This document shows positions 12,193-21,859 of a DNA stretch of 64,000 bases, in pieces (position 1 is the first letter of the stretch; each line of letters opens with the position of its first letter). The notes beneath the pieces are model-generated. The model was not told the DNA's origin. It was given only the letters and a program-made list of their open reading frames with translations, and made no database searches. A program made the translations under genes and the position numbers. Source of the stretch: Coenobita brevimanus (taxonomy: Eukaryota; Arthropoda; Malacostraca; Decapoda; Coenobitidae); NCBI GenBank assembly GCA_032717465.1, contig CM064715.1:34763046-34827045 (forward strand), given 5' to 3'.

Positions 12193-12361
12193 CGGGCCAG
12201 GCGAGGCCTCGACAGAACACTAGCGAAGCACTCAGCCCACACTCACAGCAGCTGGTGACTATATAAAAAATCCGAACACAAAGAAACAGCTTCGAAATAC
12301 ACAAGTAAGCACCAGGAGGAGCAGAGAACGTCCGCACTCAACGCAGGCTGAAGTGGGACTG
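12193..12361 (-). promoter_or_regulatory. 5' UTR and probable internal promoter of the I-clade LINE
   Basis: The 169 bases between the element's 5' end (CAGTCCCACTTCA) and the ORF1 start. LINEs of this group drive transcription from an internal promoter at their extreme 5' end. The conserved-looking start supports full 5' length, but promoter activity is inferred only. Confidence 0.45.
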
Positions 12362-12372
12362 ATGGGGATAAG
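12362..12372. repeat. 11-bp target-site duplication, right
   Basis: ATGGGGATAAG, the partner of 6754-6764. Confidence 0.93.
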
Positions 12373-13304
12373 TGGATGTCTAGATATTTGTCACGATCCC
12401 CCCCCCTTTTATATTAATCCTTTTCGTCTAAAGTTCTCTTCATTGCCGCACCCTTGATTTTACTATTATCCTCTCCCTCATGAAACTTCTCTACGTATTT
12501 TATTACATGTTTGATTTTCGTGTGAATAAATTGACCAACTTTCCCCAGTAATTGCATTGGTTTCACTGAACACCGACAGATTAATTTGCTGCTTGATGGC
12601 AACGCAGGTGGTTAGGTGTTCTTGAGCACATACAATAATTTGTCTGTCTTGGTCTTGTGCCAGGAGGGGCTCCATTTGGTTAATTTGCTCTGTTCTACCT
12701 GTCTGTATCGGTTGTCTATCCGTAAACTGTCTTCCTCGATGCTAATTTGCTGGGATATCTGTCTTGCTGGAATATTTGCTAAATAAAGAGCAATAATCTG
12801 CTTGCACTGACAGGCTATAGTATATATCGTGTTCACGATCCATCTTGCTACAGCACTCACAGGATTTGCCGCATAAACATCATCCCGCATAGAGAGTTAA
12901 ATGCGGATAATAATATACTTTTCAATTATTTTTCTGAGTTGATGGCGCTCGTGATTTGGACATTATCATTATCTGTTATTCTATTTATGGGACATTTTTC
13001 CTTCAGTATTATTGATTCAGGATATAAAATAAGTATTACGAGAGATTCTCTGCATTTTAAGCCTGAAACCGTTGAGTGATAGGCTGTGCGTTTAACATTC
13101 TTTCGTACCGCTAAGCCTCAACTTTAGTATATTATGGTTGCCTCTTCCGTAATGCGAGATATACACGGTAAAAATATTTATATTTTCCTTTTTGGTGTGG
13201 TTTACCTAAATACTGCTCTTTCCGGTATGCGATATAGGAAATATAACGAGGCCACTGCAGTTCCCAGGTACCACTTTCTGAACGAAAGGAATTGGGAATC
13301 GGGT

Positions 13305-13308
<4 letters not shown>
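12373..13308 (-). other. Unit F, proximal part: unidentified coding remnants and a G-rich tract, left copy
   Basis: Reverse-complement homologue of 53407-54200 and 52553-52685. Minus-strand frames show protein-like stretches that agree between the two copies: [20 protein letters not shown] near 13230, ARWIVNTIYTIACQCKQIIA and ARQISQQISIEEDSLRIDN at 12890-12700, and HENQTCNKIRREV near 12490. They are in different frames with several stops. Next comes an A-then-G run (near 12400-12412) resembling a polypurine tract, and then the candidate LTR start at 12393. I do not recognise the protein. A decayed 3' gene of an LTR element is one reading; unique host sequence duplicated with the repeat is another. 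Confidence 0.45.

Positions 13309-13354
<46 letters not shown>
13309..13354. repeat. (TA)n microsatellite
   Basis: TA array between unit F and the 5' LTR of gypsy copy 1. Confidence 0.96.
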
Positions 13355-13358
<4 letters not shown>

Positions 13359-14230
13359 ACATAGCCTATGATTTCATCATCCCTTGTATAATTCTAACTT
13401 ATGATACAGTTTTGTTCATAATTGCATCATCCTTTGTATGATCCTAATGTACAGTATGCTGCATGTTTGTTCACGATTCGCCACGTGGCTTCCATAGTGA
13501 CCAGGCTTGCGTTTTCTACCTCACTCCCCCCTTCTCCCCCTTATAGTAGAGTAAGTCATTCTTTCTGTTGTTCAGAGCAGGACTGTCAACTCTTCCTCCC
13601 CTATGCCTTCATTTGCGCATCCTTCTTACAAGTTGAATCAAGCTTTGCCGGCCCCCTATATAATGAGCTCAGTCTCTGCATTAGTGGCCACTTAGATCTA
13701 CTCCTCATTCTGTTCACATCTCTGTCCTCCCCTGTACAGTATATTATTATTTTTGTGAGTGCTCAGGAAGTCTCCAGCCATCTAGCTGCTGTATAATTTG
13801 AGTAGGAGTGTTATTACCATTTTTCTTGTACTGTATAGCCTAAGGCGTTAATTCGTAAGCCTGGTGAAGTTTTTGTGATTCGTGTTGATTCCGTGCTGTC
13901 AGCCAGTATTATTATTATTTTGTATCTGTAATAATATATCTTGCTTTAACTGAGCATTATCCGGTTTTCTCATTTATCAGGGCTGACTTAGATAAATTTG
14001 CTCTTGCTAAATTCATGTTTATAGAGGCTATTGCAGTTAACCATATATGTAACCTGTTTTGCCATTACATTATCCTTATGAGTCCTGAATGTTTAGTTGT
14101 TAGTTTGAGCATTAAACTTTAACTTGTAATTTTACCTAAGTTTTTGGTTTTGAACCTGGAACTTTGCGGGACAGTAGTGATTTTAGTAATCTCAATTGAA
14201 GTGTTCATTATCTCTCTCTGTTCCGTAACA
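13355..14230 (+). repeat. 5' LTR of gypsy copy 1
   Basis: Runs from TGTTACATAGCC to CCGTAACA, 876 bases. It contains an internal partial duplication of roughly 57 bases (two TCATCCTTTGTAT-like blocks near 13377 and 13428) that is absent from the LTRs of copy 2, so the two elements belong to different LTR variants. Confidence 0.9.
13657..13663 (+). promoter_or_regulatory. LTR TATA box
   Basis: TATATAA in the context CCCCTATATAATGAG. The same block is present in the other LTR of this element, in both LTRs of copy 2 and in the inverted LTR fragment, which supports a conserved promoter element. The start site is not determined. Confidence 0.55.
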
Positions 14231-14236
14231 TTAATT

Positions 14237-14254
14237 TGGCGACCTCTTATCAGG
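14237..14254 (+). other. Primer-binding site, gypsy copy 1
   Basis: TGGCGACCTCTTATCAGG begins 7 bases after the LTR end. Copy 2 has the diverged TGGCTACCTCTTATCAGG at the same place. The position and the TGG start fit a tRNA 3'-end complement, but I cannot name the tRNA. Confidence 0.6.
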
Positions 14255-14313
14255 ATATTCAAGATATTATCGTAAGGATATTGCTTGATATTTTGTGACT
14301 GTGATTTATTCAT

Positions 14314-15730
14314 GATGTCTACTATTACTACTCTTGATGAAGCCAATGATTTTTTGTCAAATGTGCAAACAGCGTGTGATGTAGAAAACAGAACAAAGAA
14401 TGAACTTAAGCTTGTTGCTCAACAATTGGGAATTGCTGTTCACTCTCATCATTCTAAAGATCAAATTGTTGGCATGATTAATAAAAGCTTGTTTAATGTA
14501 ACTCCCCCAGATGAGCAAACGCAGATTGAAATAGCTAAGTTTCAGCTAACTCTGCAGGAGGCTCGTGCTATGGAGGCTGAGTTTCAGGCACGTGCTAAGG
14601 AGGCTGAGTCTCAGGCTCGTATTAAGGAAGTACAGGCACAGGCTCAGGCACAAATTGAACTTGCTAGGATTCAGGCAGACCATGAGTATCGCATGAAACT
14701 AGGTGGAACTGGATCATCTAGCTCTGATGATTTTGATGTGGCTAAAAATGTTAAACTTGTCCCTCCTTTTAATGAATCTGATTTAACAAAGTATTTTCAG
14801 TTGTTTGAGAGGATAGCTACAGGTTTTAATTGGCCCAAAAAGTATTGGCCAGTACTCCTTCAGACTGTTCTCCCCGGTAAAGCTAGAGTAACTTATGCAT
14901 CTTTGCCTCAGGATCAATCTGATAATTATGATGTAGTTAAGAGCTTGATTCTTAAGGCCTATGAGCTTGTTCCTGAAGCCTATAGAGTAAAATTTAGAAC
15001 AACTTATAAGCAAGATAAGCAATCCCATGCTGAGTATGCAAAAATCAAAGATCTGTTAGACCAGTGGTTAAATTCTAAGAACGTAAATTCTGATTTTGAC
15101 AAATTTAAGTAGATGATTTTGCTGGAGGACTTCAAAAGGTGTATTAATAAAGATGTAAGCCTATATCTTGATGAGAAAAGAATAGATAATTTGTCTGATG
15201 CTGCAGTTTTAGCTGATGAATATGTTTTCACTCACAAGAGATATTCTAAAGAAAAAAGGAAAGCTGAGAGTAAGTACGTTGCCTCTACTCAGAGTACAAG
15301 TAACAGGAAAGAGAATAAAGATGATGTTTCTCAGGAAGTAAATACAAGCACCACCTCTAGATTTCAGAAAAGTAAATGTACTTATTGTAGTAAGCTTGGT
15401 CATACTACGGAGAAATGTTTCAGGAGACAGCGTGATGTGAAAAAAAAGGAGTCTTTATATATTCAGTCAATTGGTCTAGTGTCCACCCTTGAGAGTTCCC
15501 AGAATTCTTTAACCGAGTTAACTGAACTTGCTTTGAGGGGTAAATTAAACTCTCATGATGAAGCTCCTCTTTTGAGCAGTAACGTGGGCGACACTCTCAG
15601 GAGTTCATGTGCTAATTTCCTGTCCGATGATTTTGTCAGTCCTCTGGACAGTAATGACAGGAAATCAGTTAAAATATATCGTGATACGGGTGCTTGCCAA
15701 TCCCTTATGCTGACCAGTGTTCTAGGCTCT
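14314..15730 (+). pseudogene. Gag of gypsy copy 1
   Basis: The likely start is the ATG of MSTITTLDEANDF at 14314, because the same start is conserved in copy 2; the frame is open slightly further upstream. The N-terminal half has a Glu/Ala/Gln-rich coiled-coil segment (about residues 80-125) and then a capsid-like region resembling SCAN-type gag folds (PPFNESDLTKYFQLFERIAT; PEAYRVKFR). A TAG at 15110-15112 replaces the CAG of copy 2, a single C-to-T change. Downstream is a zinc knuckle, CTYCSKLGHTTEKC (C-X2-C-X4-H-X4-C), near 15377-15420. The product would form the particle and bind element RNA. Confidence 0.85.
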
Positions 15731-16250
15731 AATGTTACTTCCTCTGATGAATGTAATCTTACAAGGTGTAGGGAATAATGACTTCTCTGTCCCTCTGTGC
15801 AGAGTGAATTTAGAGTCTGGTTTTGTTAATGGTTCCGTTATGGTTGGGTTGGTTGAGACACTCCCAATGTCAGGTGTAACTTTCTTACTTGGAAATGATA
15901 TTGGTGGAAGTCAAGTGTGTCCAGCTCCTCAGTTGTCTAGTGAACCAGTGACTGCGACCATTGTGATGTCCCTGATGTGTTCTCTGCATGTGCTGTCACT
16001 AGGGCTTAGTCTAAAGTTACTGGTGACTTAGAGGATAATGATGATGATGTAATCCTAACTGACACTTTTCTTGCTAATTTGGACCACTCACCAGATGAGG
16101 CAGTACCCCGTAGTGTTGATAATTTGTCTCATCAAGAGTTGGTTGAGTTGCAGGTTGCTGACCCTGAGTTGAAAGGTCTAGCTAACTCTGCTTGCAATGA
16201 GGAAGAGTCAGCTGGTGCTTCTACTTGTTAATATATAAAGTCATGAGTAC
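15660..16250 (+). pseudogene. Protease and linker of gypsy copy 1
   Basis: The aspartic protease active site is visible as YRDTGACQSLM near 15680. Compared with copy 2, a 2-base deletion near 15749 and a 4-base deletion near 15965 shift the frame (continuation at 15732-16031, GVTFLLGNDIGG). Two further stops follow at about 16229 and 16244. The protease would process the gag-pol polyprotein. Confidence 0.8.
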
Positions 16251-16252
16251 TT

Positions 16253-18880
16253 GTGAGGAAGTGGAGACCCCCAACAGCATCAGCCGACTGTGAATGGGAG
16301 GTTGTACATCAAATTTTCATCCTTCGTGTTTGTAGGCAGGATATCATTAGAGTGGCCCATGATTCCAGTTTGGCAGGACACCTTGGAGTGAGGAAGACTG
16401 TGGCACGCATTTTGAAACACTTCTACTGGCCAGGTATCTTCAGAGATGTTTCCTGGTATTGTAAATCTTGTCACACCTGTCAAGTTGTGGAGAAGTGTAA
16501 TCGGACCGAAAAGGTTGCACCTCTAGTTCCCATTCCTCCTTTTGAGGCGCCATTCACCCGTGTGTTGGTGGATATTGTGGGCCCTCTTCCTAAGACTTCT
16601 TCAGGATTTTCTTATGTGTTGACCCTGATTGATATGGCTACTCGTTATCCTGAAGCCATTCTACTTAGAAATATCTCTGCAAAGAACGTGGTTAAGGAAA
16701 TGCTGGGGTTCTTCACCAAGTTTGGTCTGCCCAAGGAGGTACAGTCAGATCGGGGAAGTAATTTCATGTCAAATGTTTTCAAGCAGTCTCTGAAAGAGTT
16801 GGGCATCATCCAGATCACGTCTTTAGCTCACCATCCCCAGATCCAAGGAGCGTTGGGGAGATATCATCAAACACTCAAATCGATGCTCAGGAAATACTGT
16901 TTGGAACATCAGAAAGATAGGGATAAAGGTCTTCCATTCGTAATTGCCGCAAGAGAATCTCCAAATGAATCACTGGGCTTCTCACCCTTTGAACTACTGT
17001 TTGGCCATGAAGTAAGAGGACCCCTTAAGCTACTCAAGGAATGCTGGCTGTCGGAGGAAGATGACGTCAACCTGCTGAAGTATGTGATGAAGTTCAAAGA
17101 ACGGCTGTCCACTGCTTTACAGCTGGCGAGAGAGAATTTAGGAGCTGCTCAGGAGAAGATGAAGACTTGGAATGATAAGAAGTCCAGGTTACGCCACTTT
17201 CAGCCAGATCAGGTTTTGATTCTGCTACCAGTGCATGGGCAACCTCTTCAAGCCAAGTTTAGTGGTCCTTATTTCGTGAAGAAGAAACTCAGTGATGTCA
17301 ACTATGTCATCGCCACACCAGATCATAGAAAGAACAAGCAACTTTGTCACATCAACATGCTAAAGTTATATCACAGGCGGGAAGAAAATAACCCAGTCTT
17401 CACTGTAGTTGTTCCACCCGAGTCTACTCTCCCATACAGTATGAGCCTGAGTGATAGTTTGGGGAAGAATCCTGATATCATGAATGATCTCCAGACTAAG
17501 CTTTCTCATTTAGCTCTCGAGGAAAGGCAGGAGTTTTCGGCATTACTGCAGGAGTACCCGCAAGTGTTCCGTGACACTCCAGGAAGAACCACTGTGTTGT
17601 TCCATGATTTCGATGTTGGAGACGCAATGCCAATTAAACTGCCTCCTTACCGTGTGAACCCAGTGAAAGTTCGTCTCATCCAGAAGGAGCTTGGCTACCT
17701 GTTGGACCACAAGATGATTGAGCCCTGTCAGAGCGAGTGGAGTTCTCCTGTCACTCTAGTCCCTAAGCCAGGTGGGTCACAGCGGCTTTGCATCGACTAC
17801 AGACGTGTTAATCAGATAACCAAAACAGACACCTACCCTCTCCCTCGCGTGGAAGATTGCATAGACAAGATCGGAAAGGCTAGGTACATAAGTAAGTTTG
17901 ATTTGTTAAAGGGATACTGGCAAGTACCTATGACTGAACCTGTTAGGGAGATCTCATGTTTTGTAACACTAGGAAAGACTTTTGCATGTTCTGTAATGCC
18001 ATATGGTATAAAGAATGCACCAGCCACATTTCAGAAGCTCATGAATGTTGTAACAGAGGGTTTGGCAGGGTGTGTTGTTTATATTGATGATGTTTTAATG
18101 TTCAATGACAACTGGAAAGATCACCTATGCCATGTCAGTAAATTTCTTGAGCGTTTGGTTCAGGCTAATCTTGTAGCTAATTTATCAAAGTGTGAGTTTG
18201 GTCAAGCTAAAGTTCAGTACCTTGGGTACGTAATTGGTGATGGACACGTTGCGCCACCAGGAGCTAAGGTTCAGGTTATAAGTGATCTTCCCAGATCTAA
18301 AAATAGGAAAGAGCTACAAAGATTTTTGGGAATGGTAGGTTATTACAGGAGATTTGTTCTTAATTTTTTAATTCTTGTCTCACCACTTACAGACCTACTG
18401 AAAAAGGAAGTTAAATTTTTCTGGACCGATAACTGTGAATCCTCTTTCAGTAAACTTAAAGCTATCCTATTAAGTCAGCCAGTGCTCGCTACTCCAAATT
18501 TTGCTAAGCCTTTTAAGATGGCTGTTGACGTAAGTGATACAGGAGCTGGGGCTGTTTTGCTGCAAGAGGATGATCAGGGTATTGAATACCCTGTATCTTA
18601 TTACAGTAAGAAGTTCACTCCACCTCAAAAGAACTCAACTATTGAGAAAGAGCTTTTGGCCTTGATTTTGGGTTTACAGCATTTTTCATTTTATTTTTGT
18701 TCTGGTTTTGACCCCATAGTCATTTATACCGAACATAACCCACTGAAATTCCTTAATAAGTTTAAAGATAAAAATCAGAGATTGACAAGATGGAGTCTAC
18801 TTCTTCAGGAGTATTCATTAGACATACAACATGTCAAGGGGAAAGAAAATGTTATTGCAGATTGCTTATCTAGACTTTAG
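16253..18880 (+). CDS. Pol of gypsy copy 1: integrase, then reverse transcriptase and RNase H
   Basis: 875 open codons without a credible ATG of its own; it is the downstream part of a gag-pol frame cut off by two stops. Order: integrase zinc domain (HDSSLAGH, then CKSCHTC near 16460), integrase core with VDIVGPLP and QSDRGSNF, reverse transcriptase (VTLVPKPGGSQRLCIDYRRV, FDLLKGYWQVPM, PYGIKNAPATFQKLM, catalytic YIDDVL near 18080), then RNase H (FKMAVDVSDTGAGAVLLQ, IEKELLAL, IYTEHNPLKFL) and ADCLSRL at the end. Integrase before reverse transcriptase is the Gmr1-type order. The integrase catalytic Glu is lost: GALGRYHQ near 16855 where copy 2 has GALERYHQ. RNase H has TEHN where the family usually has TDH. 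So the frame is open but the integrase should be inactive. Confidence 0.88.
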   Translation: MRKWRPPTASADCEWEVVHQIFILRVCRQDIIRVAHDSSLAGHLGVRKTVARILKHFYWPGIFRDVSWYCKSCHTCQVVEKCNRTEKVAPLVPIPPFEAPFTRVLVDIVGPLPKTSSGFSYVLTLIDMATRYPEAILLRNISAKNVVKEMLGFFTKFGLPKEVQSDRGSNFMSNVFKQSLKELGIIQITSLAHHPQIQGALGRYHQTLKSMLRKYCLEHQKDRDKGLPFVIAARESPNESLGFSPFELLFGHEVRGPLKLLKECWLSEEDDVNLLKYVMKFKERLSTALQLARENLGAAQEKMKTWNDKKSRLRHFQPDQVLILLPVHGQPLQAKFSGPYFVKKKLSDVNYVIATPDHRKNKQLCHINMLKLYHRREENNPVFTVVVPPESTLPYSMSLSDSLGKNPDIMNDLQTKLSHLALEERQEFSALLQEYPQVFRDTPGRTTVLFHDFDVGDAMPIKLPPYRVNPVKVRLIQKELGYLLDHKMIEPCQSEWSSPVTLVPKPGGSQRLCIDYRRVNQITKTDTYPLPRVEDCIDKIGKARYISKFDLLKGYWQVPMTEPVREISCFVTLGKTFACSVMPYGIKNAPATFQKLMNVVTEGLAGCVVYIDDVLMFNDNWKDHLCHVSKFLERLVQANLVANLSKCEFGQAKVQYLGYVIGDGHVAPPGAKVQVISDLPRSKNRKELQRFLGMVGYYRRFVLNFLILVSPLTDLLKKEVKFFWTDNCESSFSKLKAILLSQPVLATPNFAKPFKMAVDVSDTGAGAVLLQEDDQGIEYPVSYYSKKFTPPQKNSTIEKELLALILGLQHFSFYFCSGFDPIVIYTEHNPLKFLNKFKDKNQRLTRWSLLLQEYSLDIQHVKGKENVIADCLSRL

Positions 18881-18930
18881 ACAGATTGTTTTAGAGTTAT
18901 AAGAAATTTCCTTTGTAAATTTCTTCTTCT

Positions 18931-18941
18931 TTGTGGGGAGG
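18931..18941 (+). other. Polypurine tract, gypsy copy 1
   Basis: GTGGGGAGG directly before the TGTTACATAG start of the 3' LTR. The same tract precedes the 3' LTR of copy 2. Confidence 0.75.
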
Positions 18942-19789
18942 TGTTACATAGCCTATGATTTCATCATCCTTTGTATAATTCTAACATGATACAGTTTTGT
19001 TCATAACTGCATCATCCTTTGTATGATCCTAATGTACAGTATGCTGCATGTTTGTTCACGATTCGCCACGTGGCTTCCATAGTGACCAGGCTTGCGTGTT
19101 CTACCTCACTCCCCCCTTCTCCCCCTTATAGTAGAGTAAGTCGTTCTTTCTGTTGTTCAGAGCAGGACTGTCAACTCTTCCTCCTTTATGCCTTCATTTG
19201 CGCATCCTTCTTACAAGTTGAATCAAGCTCTGCCGGCCCGCTATATAATGAGTTCAGTCTCTGCATTAGTGGCCACTTAGATCTACTCATTCTGTTCACA
19301 TCTCTGTCCTCCCCTGTACAGTATATTATTATTTTTATGAGTTCTCAGGAAGTGTCCAGCCATCTAATTGCTGTATAATTTGAGTATAAGTGTTATTACC
19401 ATTTTTCTTGTACTGTATAGCCTAAGGCGTAAATTCGTAAGCCTGGTGAAGTTTTTGTGATTCGTGTTGATTCCGTGCTGTTAGCCAGTATTAATATTAT
19501 TTTGTATCTGTAATAATATATCTTAATTTAACTGAGCATTATCTGGTTTTCTCATTTTATCAGGGCTGTCTTAGATAAATTTGCTCTTGCTAAATTCATG
19601 TTAATAGAGGCTATTGCAGTTAACCATATATGTAACCTGTTTTGCCATTACAGTATCCTTATGAGTCCTGAATGTTTAGTTGTTAGTTTGAGCATTATAC
19701 TTTAACTTGTAATTTAACCAAAGTCTTTTGTTTTGAACCTGGAACTTTGCGGGACAGTAGTGATTTTTGTATTCTCACTTGAAGTGTTC

Positions 19790-19793
<4 letters not shown>
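18942..19793 (+). repeat. 3' LTR of gypsy copy 1, truncated
   Basis: Matches the 5' LTR closely but stops at TTCATTAT and runs into a TA array. The terminal CTCTCTCTGTTCCGTAACA part is missing, so the TA array has either replaced the end by recombination or expanded over it. Confidence 0.9.

Positions 19794-19829
<36 letters not shown>
19792..19829. repeat. (TA)n microsatellite
   Basis: TA array between the truncated gypsy LTR and the tRNA-like SINE. Confidence 0.95.
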
Positions 19830-19831
<2 letters not shown>

Positions 19832-20206
19832 GTGGAGCCTCTGTGGTATAGTGGTAGAGTGTGCGTTTCGCACGCTAGTGGATGAGGGTTCGCCTCCCGG
19901 CAGAGTTGTAAAAACTTTGGGAATCGTTCACCGAGCCACTTGCTACTTTGGAGGACATAAGGGATGCTGTGGTTGAACCAGTCTCGCATACTAATATGCT
20001 TGCACCCAATCGGTTTAAGGTGGGCCGATTACACTTGGTTCACAAACTACACACACATCCAAAGACACTACAATTACACTTACACGCACTTCTCACCCTA
20101 CATACAGTCTCTACCAGACAGCCTAAACCACTGGGTAGAGGTACATTGGCTGTATCGTCCCTGCTTGGGATAGGCCGGTCCTGCAGTGGACCTCAACGGC
20201 TGATGA
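19830..20206 (+). mobile_element. Probable tRNA-derived SINE
   Basis: Starts with a tRNA-like head: an A-box-like TGGTATAGTGGTAGAG, a GTGCGTTTCGCAC hairpin in the anticodon-arm position, and a B-box-like GGGTTCGCCTCCC, spaced as in a tRNA. CCTCTG and CAGAG can pair as a partial acceptor stem. An unrelated body of about 300 bases follows and ends at a short TA array. It is not a functional tRNA: the T-stem is imperfect. It is absent from the corresponding position in the right arm. Confidence 0.5.
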
Positions 20207-20222
20207 TATATATATATATATA
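20207..20222. repeat. Short (TA)n
   Basis: TA array joining the SINE to the Penelope-like element. A matching short TA run lies at 45882-45891 in the right arm. Confidence 0.85.
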
Positions 20223-21480
20223 TTGTTTACCAATTTTCCCCTCGATGAGACACTACAGATTTGTACAGATACTGTAACTCTTTTGTAAGCTTTGATGAGT
20301 TGTTAAATATAATTTGCAGTAAAAGATTGCATTTCTTTGTTTAGCAATAACTGTTATGAACTAGTTGATGGGGTTGCCGTGGGTTCTTCTTTGGGTCCTA
20401 CCTTAGCTAATGTATTTTTTTGTTACCATGAGGTGTCATGGCTTAAAGACTGCCCTGCTCATTTTAAACCATTGCTGTACCGTTGATATGTGGATGACTG
20501 TTTTTTGTTATTTAGGCAGTCTGATCATGTAAATGATTTTTTGAATTACATTAATCTTAAGCACCCTAATATTCAATTCACTGCAGAAACAGAGGAAAAT
20601 AGAAGGCTTCCTTTCCTTGATGTACTAGTCCATAGACATGACTCTAGTTTCAGTACCTCAGTTTGTAGGAAGAGTACTTTTACAGGACTTATTCAGGTGT
20701 TATTCAGATGTTATAATCCTTCCTTTGATTGGAATTTGTTCCATTAGAAATTACTAGGCTTAGAACATATTTCTTGAATAATGAATACCCTTTGAATCTT
20801 TTTGAAAGTACTGTGCATAAGTTCCTAGATAAATACATTTGCGCAAATCCTGTTTCTTCAGTTCCCAAATAAGTATTATACATTAGTCTCTTTTATTATG
20901 GGCACAGCAGTTTTCTCATCAGAAAGGAATTAAATAAACTGCTTAATGTAGTTTATCCACAGGTTTCATTTAGGTACACTTTTACAAATTCATATACTAT
21001 TGGATTCTTTTTTAGGTATAAGGATAGAATCCCAAAAGCTTTATGCTCTAACACTGTGTACAAGTTTAACTGTTCCAACCATAATGCAGGACATATTGGG
21101 AGTTCTATTCGAAACCTGAAAATTAGGATGTTCGAACACAAAGGTCTGTCATATAGAACCACTTTACCATCAAACCCTCCCTTCTCGGAAATTAGGAAAC
21201 ATTCATTTGTTCCGGGTCATAGCTTTGATCTGGATGATTTTGAGATTTTAATGACAAATAATGATAAAACTAATCTTAGAATAGCGGAATAATTGTTTAT
21301 ACATGACTTAAAGCCATCATTGAATACTTATGACTCTTCCACTACATCATTTACCCACTGACTCACTGATTCGATTCAGCAGTTTCATACAACTCAACCA
21401 AGTTTACTTTTTCATTAACTTTTGAATACTGATGAGTGGCTTTGTGTAGCTGTCTCAGTGTAGACCTGTGTAAGTTAGAT
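20223..21480 (+). pseudogene. Penelope-like element, RT C-terminal part and GIY-YIG endonuclease, left copy
   Basis: Reverse-transcriptase remnants: LVDGVAVGSSLGPTLANVFF, then the catalytic YVDDCFLLF at 20487, and RRLPFLDVLVHRHDSSF. A TGA at 20484-20486 lies directly before the catalytic motif; the right-arm copy has the same TGA. The C-terminal part (21056-21292) has YKFNCSNHNAGHIGSSIRNL and EHKG, which correspond to a GIY-YIG nuclease with the YIG altered to HIG; the right copy retains YIG. Other lesions: a deletion near 20305 relative to the right copy, and a stop after NLFH at 20745. Intact elements use the nuclease to nick the target and prime cDNA. Confidence 0.85.
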
Positions 21481-21859
21481 CTTTAGTGAATGATATATAT
21501 ATTTTTTTTGCTACATCATTTTTTAATTTACTTTATACGTTTTATTGGTTTTATTATATTTTGAACGAGGTGGTAGGTGGGGGCGCTCACCATCCACTTA
21601 CTCGATGTAGTGCTGCTATCGGGTGTCCGCCCTTTCCTCTCCTCCGTCCTTCTTTTCTTCCATCCTCTTCTGTTTTTCTTTTCTTCTTTCTCTTCTTGTC
21701 CTTCTGCCCACGGGTGACAATACACTCCCTCTACTGTCTATCTTTCCTTCATTCTTTCATCTTCCTTTTTGCTGTGGGTGACTCTTCACTGAGTGACAAA
21801 CCAAATGGTTTCCTGAACACCAGGAAACCATTTACTGAGCTGGGTGGTAACCATATAAC
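21481..21859. other. Penelope 3' flank with a polypyrimidine tract
   Basis: No gene seen. About 21615-21710 is strongly pyrimidine-rich on the plus strand (repeated CTTCTTTTC-like runs) and has a purine-rich counterpart at 44335-44440. The left copy also holds the perfect hairpin at 21803-21833. Confidence 0.5.
21803..21833. other. Perfect 13-bp inverted repeat
   Basis: AAATGGTTTCCTG, five bases, CAGGAAACCATTT. The right-arm homologue near 44228-44258 keeps only an imperfect version, so the perfect form may be a chance or conversion product and not a conserved site. Confidence 0.6.

Larger units (their letters stand above)
6765..12361 (-). mobile_element. I-clade non-LTR retrotransposon, near full length
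   Basis: About 5.6 kb on the minus strand, flanked by an exact 11-bp target-site duplication. The 3' end (left) is a TAA-type tail (TTATTATTATTTA on the plus strand), as in I elements. The 5' end (right) starts CAGTCCCACTTCAGCC, which from memory resembles the start of the Drosophila I factor. Coding order is ORF1 with zinc knuckles, then ORF2 with endonuclease, reverse transcriptase and RNase H, which is diagnostic of the I group. Both ORFs carry frameshifts and stops, so it is dead. It interrupts unit F close to the 5' end of the candidate LTR. Confidence 0.92.
13355..19793 (+). mobile_element. Ty3/gypsy LTR retrotransposon copy 1, Gmr1-like domain order
   Basis: A 6.4-kb element: 5' LTR 13355-14230, primer site, gag, protease, integrase, reverse transcriptase with RNase H, polypurine tract, 3' LTR 18942-19793. 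The integrase precedes the reverse transcriptase, the order of the Gmr1 group and not of ordinary Ty3/gypsy elements. Both ends abut (TA)n arrays, and the 3' LTR is cut short by about 22 bases at one of them. In the first 165 LTR bases I count three substitutions and one 2-base indel between the two LTRs, so insertion was fairly recent. The internal region is inactivated by stops and indels. Confidence 0.9.

Noticed and set aside
19834..19905. Functional tRNA gene
   Set aside because: A and B boxes are present but the T-stem is mismatched, the anticodon loop is irregular, and a SINE-like body follows. Called as a tRNA-derived SINE instead.
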